Positions 1 through 5,978 are shown, counted from the stretch's first letter. The stretch: 7,426 nt of DNA from Bacteriovoracaceae bacterium (GCA_947442115.1 CANEVK010000144.1:1-7426); one strand, 5' to 3'. The notes: a model not told the origin generated them from the sequence alone. Translations and numbers: made by a program.

Positions 1-316
1 AAACTCTTGGGGTCAATTCAGCAAGAGCTTGATTTTGACCAATAACTTGATTGGCCTTGCTGATAATAGTCGTACGTAAGCCCAGACCATCTTTGAGTGA
101 ATTATTTTGCCACCAAAAAAGTCCGATGAAACTTAAAGGGACTAAAAAGATAAGCAAAATGATAATACCTTTAAATACTTTTTGCTGCTCTTCTTCGAGG
201 CCATTATAAAAATCTTGGATGATATTGTAATTTGGAGTGAGTTTAAACTTATCAATTTTTTCAAAAACAATTTGGTCTAATTTTTGAAAGAGTGGAGTTT
301 TTTTTATGTCTTGCAT
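1..316 (-). CDS. gspM: GspM, T2SS platform protein (N-terminal fragment)
   Basis: An open frame starts at ATG 314-316, one base after the gspL stop (TGA, 318-320), and runs off the left edge, giving 105 residues. It starts MQDIKKTPLFQKLDQI, has a polar cytoplasmic stretch of about 49 residues that ends in LEEEQQKVFKG, then a single membrane span (about 50-69, GIIILLIFLVPLSFIGLFWW), and continues into the periplasm with a polar, probably helical segment. One N-terminal span after gspL is the GspM plan, and LEEEQQKVF takes the place of the family's usual 'S-x-R-E-R-x-L' just before the span. GspM binds GspL in the inner membrane and stabilises the platform. Sequence conservation in GspM is low, so the call rests mainly on gene order and topology. 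No clear Shine-Dalgarno sequence is seen, and translation is probably coupled to gspL. The cytoplasmic part is longer than usual. Confidence 0.82.
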   Translation of the reverse strand, partial: MQDIKKTPLFQKLDQIVFEKIDKFKLTPNYNIIQDFYNGLEEEQQKVFKGIIILLIFLVPLSFIGLFWWQNNSLKDGLGLRTTIISKANQVIGQNQALAELTPRV

Positions 317-317
317 A

Positions 318-1904
318 TCATTGATCCGATGCAGATAGTTTAAGCTTCAAATTTTTTGAATCAATAACAACATTAACATCAATCAGTGCAGATCTTTCAA
401 ATTGAGCTTTTAGTTTTTCAAGCTCTTCAACATTTTCAGCGATAAAGCTGGCGATAATCTCACCAGAATCTTGTGAATTAAATTCAACAAGAGTTGCTTG
501 GGTTGATGCTGCCGCCTGACTAATCATGACTAATGGATGAAGAGCTTTTATTTCTACAGCTGATTGAATTGTTGAAATTTCCTGCTTCACACTTCTTTGT
601 TTTTTGATAAGTGAATCAAGAACAGGTTTCGGATTAGTGGCCAGAGATCTTCTTAATCGACCATTAATTTCAAGGACATCATTTTTGATGACGTTGGTGA
701 GTTTGGCATTAACAAATTTAATGTCTTTTTCTATAAAAATTCTTTCTACAAATAATGATACAAGAAAGATCATGGCAACGGCAGCCACTCTAACACCCAA
801 GAAAGCAAATGAATGAAGTGGGATCTCAACAGAGGATGCTTGAGCAAACTTACCATTCAACAAATTAATGAAGCGATTTTTTCTCTTCATCCCAATCGCC
901 ATCATGTTCGTGAGGGCATATTTGGATTTATTCTTTGGATTTAGATCAATTTTTTCTGATTCTACTTTATCAAAAGTCTCAAGAAGCACGACTTTTGAAT
1001 CCCACTTCTCTGAAAGATAACTCGTGATATTTTTGATATTCGTTGTGCCACCAGTGATGAACACGTGTTGCAGAGATAAACTAAAATTGACTTTGAGTCC
1101 TACTTTCCATCTCATGAAATCATTTACGAGTGGTGCAAACGCTTTATCCATCGCAAGAGCAAATTCTTTTTGAGTTTTATCGACAGAGTCAATTAAGTTT
1201 GATGTTAAAAGGAACGCACTTTGGTGCTTGTACATGACAGCTTCTTCAATATCAATATTGTAAGTCTTGGATATCATCTCATTTATGTGAGACCCACCCA
1301 TGTAGCTGACATGAGTCACTATCAGGCGAGAGTTATAAAAAATGTAGGCCTTAGATGTTTTATGACCAATATCAAGAATACAGAACGGGCCAGCAATGGC
1401 ATTTTGATTAAAATAATTTTCAACGACACTCGCTTCAGTCGTGAGAATATTTGGGAGTGCATTTTTATCTTTAAATAAATTATAGTTCGATTCAAATTGG
1501 CTTTCTTTGACAAGACCGGCCAGTGCCATATATTGAGTTTTGGCAAATTCCATCCTGTAGCCATAATGAATTTCATTTAAAGGGTAGGGGATGTCTTCTT
1601 CTAGTTGGAAGGGAAGCATCAATTCAGCTTTCTTTTTACTCTTAACTGGTAAAGTGAGAAAACGAGTCGACATAAGCTCATTATCAAATTGAAAAATAAC
1701 TCTGCTATCAGGCTTACTAGAATTTTCGATGAAGTCTTTTACGATTGAAACCTGGGCTTCAATTGTTGAAATTCCCGGATGATCTGTCATGTAATCAGTT
1801 AAAATGATTTCACTCATTTCAACATGACTAATCTTTCGTTTATCTACAAAAGAAGAGATGTACTTGACGCTATAAGAACCAATATCTATGGCTAAAACAT
1901 GCAT
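318..1904 (-). CDS. gspL: GspL, T2SS platform protein with PilM-like actin-fold domain
   Basis: The protein has 528 residues, longer than the usual ~400. Residues 1 to about 340 are an actin-fold domain of the FtsA/PilM/GspL type: LAIDIGSYSVK (4-14, phosphate-1), the PilM-like segment MLPFQLEEDIPYPLNEIHYG (96-115), ILDIGHKTSKAYIF (176-189, phosphate-2), GGSHIN (203-208) and VFITGGTTNI (281-290, adenosine motif). Next, FINLLNGKF (345-353) resembles the 'NLL-x-G-x-(Y/F)' of GspL and the INLLP motif with which PilN binds PilM. A single membrane span lies at about 368-387. The periplasmic part has a helical stretch (about 390-450) and a small alpha/beta domain (about 470-527). GspL recruits GspE to the membrane and pairs with GspM. 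The ATG at 1904 sits directly at the first beta strand. The name pilM is an alternative, but the fused membrane and periplasmic parts indicate GspL. Confidence 0.9.
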   Translation of the reverse strand: MHVLAIDIGSYSVKYISSFVDKRKISHVEMSEIILTDYMTDHPGISTIEAQVSIVKDFIENSSKPDSRVIFQFDNELMSTRFLTLPVKSKKKAELMLPFQLEEDIPYPLNEIHYGYRMEFAKTQYMALAGLVKESQFESNYNLFKDKNALPNILTTEASVVENYFNQNAIAGPFCILDIGHKTSKAYIFYNSRLIVTHVSYMGGSHINEMISKTYNIDIEEAVMYKHQSAFLLTSNLIDSVDKTQKEFALAMDKAFAPLVNDFMRWKVGLKVNFSLSLQHVFITGGTTNIKNITSYLSEKWDSKVVLLETFDKVESEKIDLNPKNKSKYALTNMMAIGMKRKNRFINLLNGKFAQASSVEIPLHSFAFLGVRVAAVAMIFLVSLFVERIFIEKDIKFVNAKLTNVIKNDVLEINGRLRRSLATNPKPVLDSLIKKQRSVKQEISTIQSAVEIKALHPLVMISQAAASTQATLVEFNSQDSGEIIASFIAENVEELEKLKAQFERSALIDVNVVIDSKNLKLKLSASDQ

Positions 1905-1949
1905 AACGTTATTTTAACTTAAAAAATGAGAATAAGCCTAGTAAATAGC
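1905..1949 (-). promoter_or_regulatory. gspK-gspL gap with a possible weak -10 element
   Basis: This 45-base AT-rich gap is the longest in the window. On the minus strand TAAAAT (1911-1916) is one mismatch from TATAAT. No convincing -35 lies 16-18 bases before it: TTTACT is four of six but about 23 bases away. No Shine-Dalgarno sequence precedes the gspL ATG. A start from this hexamer would fall at or next to the gspL ATG. In DNA this AT-rich such a hexamer is expected by chance, so this is only a candidate. Confidence 0.25.
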
Positions 1950-3323
1950 TTAATTGATTTGAATTTCAATAATTCTTGGTTCAAGTAGTTGAGTTGGTTG
2001 CTTGGCTACTGCTTGAGTTCTTTTTTGATAGTCAGCTTCTGACTCCCCAGAATTTTTTGGTGGTTTGGTTGTTCCATTAGGTGTTGTGCCGGCGGATTCT
2101 TGCTTGGGCATGTAAACATAGGCGACAAGAGTATAGGTCGATCTATTATAGAGGCCCTCACTTATAATTTTGAACAAGTTTGGATTTGATCCAAAAGTGA
2201 CTCCTGCCTTTGTAAACTTTTCTATTCTTTCATCAAAGACTGTATCCGCAACAATTCTTTCGATCTCAACAACCCATCTTTTTAAATCTTCTATACTGTT
2301 AAAAAACTTAGGTTGTTCTGGATTATCCCTATATTCAAAAAAGGATCTTATTTGTTCATCATCAATACTTGGAACTAGAATCCTTAACATATTTGCAGTC
2401 AGTTTATTTAAATCGATCTGAGCTGAAGGATAAACACTGAATTCATTTTGGATAAGTTCAATCAGTTCATCATTCCAGCCAGGTATGGCAAAAAGTTCAC
2501 TCGATGATGATAGTGGGCCATATTTAGGGGCGAGCGGTATCCTCTGAAAGTCTGCTTCGGCCCTGCCGGACATTGGATCTGTCATGAGGCTCTGATAATC
2601 TGAAATGTAAAACTTTAAATTTGTGATTAACTCTTGATAATTTATGTTTGCATTTCTTTGCTCAAAATCTTCATCCTTCTCCTTTTTTTCATCTACAAGT
2701 CTTTTAAGAATAAAGTAAAGAGATTGATCTACTGAAACATTATTTTGAATAGCACTTGGGCTAGCATCGATAATTCCATCATTAGGATCCTCATCAATCA
2801 AATTTTGCCCTTGAGGATCAGCAGGATCATAAGGTCTTTTTTTTGCCGTATCAAATCTTAAAAGATTTAAATTCATTCGATTGGAAATATTTGTGACAGT
2901 GACCCGCATTGAACCCTCAAGCAGGGAATCTTCAGTAAATTTTTGAACCGTATCTTTAATCGCACCACTTGCGCCTGCACCGAGGGGAATGGGGAAAATA
3001 AAGGGTACTTCCCAGAGTTGATTAAGAAGTTGTGGAGGCACCTGGCTTTTAGCTGTTTCATTGCTTTCAAGTTTATTAAAAGCTTCCTTATAGAGTTTTA
3101 AACGAGTCATGGCCATTTGCAGACCTGATTCTGCTAGTAATTTTGCCTGAGATCGATCCATGACATTCGTGGCTTTTATTCGAGAGATTTTGCTCTCAAA
3201 AGTAAATTCGCCATAGATCGCCATAAGTAAGATGATGGCAGTCATGATCATCATCAGAGCAACGCCACTCTCATTTGAGAGAATCTTTTTAACATCTCTG
3301 AGGCAATGGCGCTTAATTTCCAT
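1950..3323 (-). CDS. gspK: GspK, minor pseudopilin at the pseudopilus tip
   Basis: The protein has 457 residues, against about 320-330 in well-known GspK. After an N-terminus with Lys/Arg, cleavage is expected at G20/V21-A-L-M-M25. The missing Glu at +5 is normal for GspK and fits its place as the first, tip subunit. The motif LLAESGLQMAMTR (62-74) is the GspK form of 'A-x-x-a-E-x-g-l-x-x-a'. NRMNLN (148-153), SDYQSLMTDPMSGRAEADF (241-259), a 'SEL-x-x-I-P-G' segment (275-282) and IDLNKLTANMLRIL (303-316) follow the GspK order, including the helical domain specific to GspK. An Asp-rich DEDPNDGIID loop (177-186) may bind calcium. A disordered-looking insert (about 406-445) interrupts the C-terminal strands. 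ATG at 3321-3323 overlaps gspJ by 11 bases, with GGTGGA at 3328-3333 just upstream. Confidence 0.94.
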   Translation of the reverse strand: MEIKRHCLRDVKKILSNESGVALMMIMTAIILLMAIYGEFTFESKISRIKATNVMDRSQAKLLAESGLQMAMTRLKLYKEAFNKLESNETAKSQVPPQLLNQLWEVPFIFPIPLGAGASGAIKDTVQKFTEDSLLEGSMRVTVTNISNRMNLNLLRFDTAKKRPYDPADPQGQNLIDEDPNDGIIDASPSAIQNNVSVDQSLYFILKRLVDEKKEKDEDFEQRNANINYQELITNLKFYISDYQSLMTDPMSGRAEADFQRIPLAPKYGPLSSSSELFAIPGWNDELIELIQNEFSVYPSAQIDLNKLTANMLRILVPSIDDEQIRSFFEYRDNPEQPKFFNSIEDLKRWVVEIERIVADTVFDERIEKFTKAGVTFGSNPNLFKIISEGLYNRSTYTLVAYVYMPKQESAGTTPNGTTKPPKNSGESEADYQKRTQAVAKQPTQLLEPRIIEIQIN

Positions 3324-4326
3324 TCATTCCACCAGATTGAGTATTTGTTCCACTCGTTGATCCATTTGGTGTTGATCCATTTGGATTCGCTCCAGGCTGA
3401 GTGACTGGATTGGCCAAGTTATCCTGTGGGACTTCCATTGGCCAGTGATTACGAAAAATACGAGCGACTGATTTTTTTATTCCTGAGGCATCATACCAAG
3501 TGATAAGTATTTTGACTCCTCGAAGAGCATTCTCACCACCAGGAACGGAACGTAGGGAGGTTTCCCATCGTTTAGAATTCATATTCCAAAATTGAAACTC
3601 TAAGCTTTCAACATTCTCAAGTAAAATGGCAGCTTTTACAGTGCTTTTTTCGGGGTCAATTCTTTCATCATCGTAGGGGTCATCAGCATTAAAATATCTC
3701 ACAAGACTTTTAAGGCCTTGAGGGATCAGTGTATTCTTTTCTTCGGTCTCATCTTTTCGCGCCATATTCTCCCCAAGTGCATACCGAACCCAAGCAAAAT
3801 GAGATTGTCTTGTGTTTTGTATCTTACGACGATTTGAGGACGTAAAAAATTCGAAGATAGTTTTTTCTGGATTATAAAAACGAGGGACAGGTATACCTTC
3901 TTTACTCAGGCCACTGAAATGCTGATTTTGTTCAAATCTTTGATTCAGTCTCATGTAGTATTCTTGAAGTTGGGGACTAATTGGAGTTGCGGGTTTTATG
4001 GGTTGACCAGTATTATCATCTTTGCCATCCATGTTGGCATCGGATGTTGTTCCAGACATAGGATCAGCACCACTTCGGTCCATGATAGATGAAAAATACA
4101 TAGGCGAATACATCTGTGAAAAGTCCCACTCAAAGCGCGCCATAGCAGTTTCGATCTGGAGATTATTTTTATTGATTTCCGTCGTTCGCTCCATTGTATC
4201 AGCTGCATTTTGAGTGATTGAAACAACACCAATAGTAATAAAGCCTAACAATGTTATGGCGATGAGGATTTCGATGAGAGTAAAGCCGGACTGTTTAGAA
4301 GCCGACATTGAGTTGAATTCTTTCAT
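3313..4326 (-). CDS. gspJ: GspJ, minor pseudopilin
   Basis: The protein has 337 residues, well above the roughly 190-220 usual for GspJ. The prepilin site is G14/F15-T-L-I-E19 with a hydrophobic helix to about residue 36. ETAMARFEWDFSQM (59-72) is the GspJ-type helix, normally 'L-x-R-L-x-x-D-x-x-Q'. FAWVRYALG (177-185) and ENVESLEFQFWN (238-249), then a 'V-K-I-x-I-x-W' strand (271-277), match the GspJ core. Extra material includes an insert at about 84-150 with a calcium-loop-like DANMDGKDD (96-104), and an Asn/Gly/Ser/Thr-rich tail (306-337). GspJ joins GspI and GspK at the pseudopilus tip. Two starts are possible: ATG at 4326 (14-residue leader, 32-base overlap with gspI) or ATG at 4308 (8-residue leader, 14-base overlap). 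Neither has a clear Shine-Dalgarno sequence, so the longer is given. Confidence 0.92.
   Translation of the reverse strand: MKEFNSMSASKQSGFTLIEILIAITLLGFITIGVVSITQNAADTMERTTEINKNNLQIETAMARFEWDFSQMYSPMYFSSIMDRSGADPMSGTTSDANMDGKDDNTGQPIKPATPISPQLQEYYMRLNQRFEQNQHFSGLSKEGIPVPRFYNPEKTIFEFFTSSNRRKIQNTRQSHFAWVRYALGENMARKDETEEKNTLIPQGLKSLVRYFNADDPYDDERIDPEKSTVKAAILLENVESLEFQFWNMNSKRWETSLRSVPGGENALRGVKILITWYDASGIKKSVARIFRNHWPMEVPQDNLANPVTQPGANPNGSTPNGSTSGTNTQSGGMNGN
3356..3385 (-). repeat. Two tandem 15-base repeats in the gspJ tail
   Basis: The plus strand reads GTTGATCCATTTGGT and then GTTGATCCATTTGGA, two adjacent 15-base copies differing only at the last base. In gspJ they encode two PNGST units. 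The unit is a whole number of codons, so gain or loss of copies would change tail length without breaking the frame. Confidence 0.85.
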
Positions 4327-4873
4327 TATAATTCGTAAGCCAGGTTGCTAAACTATAGCTATATTTTGTTTCCTTGTTTGTCACAGTGACTCGTGCTTGC
4401 CAGACTATCTTTTCAATATTTTTTTTGAGTTCATCAAAAACCATCTTCTCTAAAGCAGCATTTCGATTAGGTCCTGAAGAACTTTGGTTCATATACTGGC
4501 CCTGATAGGCATCCTGGCCTTCATTTGAAATATTTCCTTTTTGCCCAAATATTTGGCCAAAATCGGGTATGGTTAGTTTTTTTACTTCAAGAGTGTACTC
4601 AAAATTTGAAAGATCTTTATCTTCAAAAGTTTTTGTTTCTTTCATTGACCCCATAATATTTTGAAATTTAGGTGGGTCCAAGTAGAGTTCATTGATTTTT
4701 CTCTCACAGAGTTGCTGCAGAATGAGCTGCTCCTCAGAAAGTTGGGAGTCCGAAACGTTATAGCCTTGCGAGGTTAAAAAAGCTGTTACAAAAAAGGCAA
4801 ACAAGGTAATAGCAATCAATACCTCAATAAGAGAAAAGCCGTGTTGGTTTGAATTTTTTACTGAGTAATCCAA
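4295..4873 (-). CDS. gspI: GspI, minor pseudopilin (TTG start)
   Basis: The protein has 192 residues, against about 120-130 in well-known GspI. The prepilin site is G12/F13-S-L-I-E17, followed by a hydrophobic helix to about residue 33. The later motif VWQARVTVTN (157-166) and the following short beta strands match the end of GspI, whose usual form is 'W-x-(V/A)-x-V'. Between them, at about 104-142, lies a polar insert rich in Gln, Asn, Gly and Ser. The only start that keeps the leader is TTG at 4871-4873: an in-frame TAA lies two codons upstream and there is no Met before the cleavage site. A GAGG at 4884-4887 precedes it by 10 bases. GspI is the central subunit of the I-J-K tip complex. The gene overlaps gspH by 16 bases and gspJ by 32. 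Confidence 0.9.
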   Translation of the reverse strand: MDYSVKNSNQHGFSLIEVLIAITLFAFFVTAFLTSQGYNVSDSQLSEEQLILQQLCERKINELYLDPPKFQNIMGSMKETKTFEDKDLSNFEYTLEVKKLTIPDFGQIFGQKGNISNEGQDAYQGQYMNQSSSGPNRNAALEKMVFDELKKNIEKIVWQARVTVTNKETKYSYSLATWLTNYNERIQLNVGF

Positions 4874-5553
4874 TCTTTATATACCTCGTCCATTCTAGTT
4901 TGAAGTATATCTTCCTTCTTAGCAACGCTTTCAGTCTTTAGTGTCTCAAAAACACTGCGAGTTTCAGATAAAAATGGTTGGACTTCCAGATAGGCCATTT
5001 CCTCATCAGTGGAAAGAAAGATGATGGCCGCATCTTTTTCTCCAGTTGGGTAAAAATAGATGCTAGCGTCGTTCTCTCTGAGAATTTTCTTTTGAAAGGA
5101 ACTTGCAAGACCATTAACCGCTACATATTCGGAAAGTTCGTGCTTAATTTCCTCAAATTCTTCTACTTTTGTGAATTGTTTATTCAAATTGGCAATTTTG
5201 GTCTCTTCAGCTTTTTCCTCTGCCAAGCTTTTTGAAGTTTTCTCAGGCATGTCGGGAAGAGGCATATTTCCTGGAGGGCCATACTCCACATTGTATTCAA
5301 TAGGCTGCTTATCGAGGGAAATTCGTAGTCTAACGACTGTATTTCTTAGAATGGATTCGTTGGAAGCAAATCGAATGGATCTCTCTAGATCAGACACAGC
5401 ACTTTGGAGGTCTCTGTGTTTTTGAGCATCATCCCCTGAGGGGACGGCAAGAAATACTAATGAGGCTAGAATGAGAGCAACCAGGATTTCAATAAGTGAA
5501 AAGCCTGATTGCCCATTGAGTTTATTAAAGGTCTTTAGAGTTGATATCTGCAT
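4858..5553 (-). CDS. gspH: GspH, minor pseudopilin
   Basis: From the ATG at 5553 the protein has 231 residues, longer than the roughly 170-190 usual for GspH. A 17-residue leader ends in QSG, followed by F18-S-L-I-E22: a prepilin peptidase site with Phe at +1 and Glu at +5, then a hydrophobic helix to about residue 38. The segment DLERSIRFASNESILRNTVV (54-73) fits the GspH pattern of a long helix rich in Arg, Ala and Ser ahead of the beta sheet. Residues about 101-140 are an unusually charged Lys/Glu-rich stretch, probably helical, and the last ~35 residues form another charged helix. Position between gspG and gspI supports GspH. In the family it is a low-copy subunit near the pseudopilus tip. 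The gene overlaps gspG by 29 bases and gspI by 16. Only the N-terminal motif and the context are strong; the body alone would not identify it. Confidence 0.86.
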   Translation of the reverse strand: MQISTLKTFNKLNGQSGFSLIEILVALILASLVFLAVPSGDDAQKHRDLQSAVSDLERSIRFASNESILRNTVVRLRISLDKQPIEYNVEYGPPGNMPLPDMPEKTSKSLAEEKAEETKIANLNKQFTKVEEFEEIKHELSEYVAVNGLASSFQKKILRENDASIYFYPTGEKDAAIIFLSTDEEMAYLEVQPFLSETRSVFETLKTESVAKKEDILQTRMDEVYKDWITQ

Positions 5554-5971
5554 CAGTTCCTTCACCACCCTCGGCATTATCAGCGCCATAAGAAAGAATG
5601 GTAAAAGTTTTGCCATCAGACTCATAAATATATTCACCATCCCAAGGATCTAGAGGAACTTTGCCTCCATCGATATAGCCACCTGGAGCATATCGTTTAC
5701 ACTCGCGACCACCAGTAGGTTTTTCTACAAGTGCCTCAAGGCCTTGGTCAGTAGTAGGGATAAAGTTACAGTCACGGCGGAATTCTTTGAGTCGTTCTGA
5801 AATTGAACGGATCTGAATTTTTGCAGTTTGAACTTGTCCTTCAGCTAAGCTTTCTGTCACTTTCCCGGCCACAAAAGTACCGGCAAGTCCAAGGAGAGTT
5901 AGCGCAATTAGAATTTCAATCAAGCTCATTCCATCTTGGGAAGCCATGATTGATCTAAGACTTTTTTTCAT
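5525..5971 (-). CDS. gspG: GspG, major pseudopilin
   Basis: The protein has 148 residues, normal for GspG. A short basic leader is followed by a prepilin peptidase site at G14, then M15-S-L-I-E19 with the required Glu at +5, and a hydrophobic helix to about residue 36. The body carries GspG hallmarks: TTDQGLEALVEKPTGG (73-88), VPLDPWDGEYIYESDG (105-120) and a C-terminal calcium-site region SYGADNAEGGEGTDADI (127-143). GspG subunits polymerise into the periplasmic pseudopilus after cleavage and N-methylation by GspO, and in known structures bound calcium at this C-terminal loop is needed for stability. Two cysteines, C68 and C91, could form a disulfide. The residue at +1 is Met rather than the usual Phe. 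The start at 5971 is chosen for its strong ribosome binding site; starting at Met9 would give a 6-residue leader, also plausible for the family but without such a site. Confidence 0.96.
   Translation of the reverse strand: MKKSLRSIMASQDGMSLIEILIALTLLGLAGTFVAGKVTESLAEGQVQTAKIQIRSISERLKEFRRDCNFIPTTDQGLEALVEKPTGGRECKRYAPGGYIDGGKVPLDPWDGEYIYESDGKTFTILSYGADNAEGGEGTDADINSKDL
5558..5563 (-). promoter_or_regulatory. Ribosome binding site that decides the gspH start
   Basis: The minus strand reads GAAGGA followed by a four-base spacer and ATG at 5551-5553. It lies inside the last codons of gspG. It favours this ATG over the upstream in-frame ATG at 5640, which would add 29 residues read out of frame through gspG and would place the prepilin cleavage site implausibly far from the N-terminus. 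Confidence 0.65.
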
Positions 5972-5978
5972 TATAGTA

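Noticed and set aside
298..305. Run of eight A (minus strand) at codons 4-7 of gspM as a slippage or phase-variation site
   Set aside because: Runs of this length are common in AT-rich DNA, and the frame reads through normally; there is no sign of an alternative product.
604..816. Plus-strand open frame inside gspL, and similar ones at 1221-1478, 2170-2421, 4022-4213, 4978-5235, 5171-5425, 5471-5653, 5946-6137, 6537-6776 and 6981-7280
   Set aside because: All lie antisense to well-supported T2SS genes, have no recognisable domain, and look like chance frames.
1322..1576. Other minus-strand frames inside gspL (1322-1576), gspK (2873-3070) and gspJ (3996-4232)
   Set aside because: They are alternative frames of genes whose own frame carries clear family motifs.
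1905..1920. Inverted repeat AAGTTA..TAACGTT before gspL as a terminator or operator
   Set aside because: The perfect stem is only four bases around a three-base loop, AT-rich, with no T run, and an operon continues through it.
5554..5640. A longer gspH starting at ATG 5640
   Set aside because: It would put 29 more residues before the leader, overlap gspG by 116 bases, and leave the GspH cleavage site 46 residues from the N-terminus. The ATG at 5553 has a ribosome binding site.
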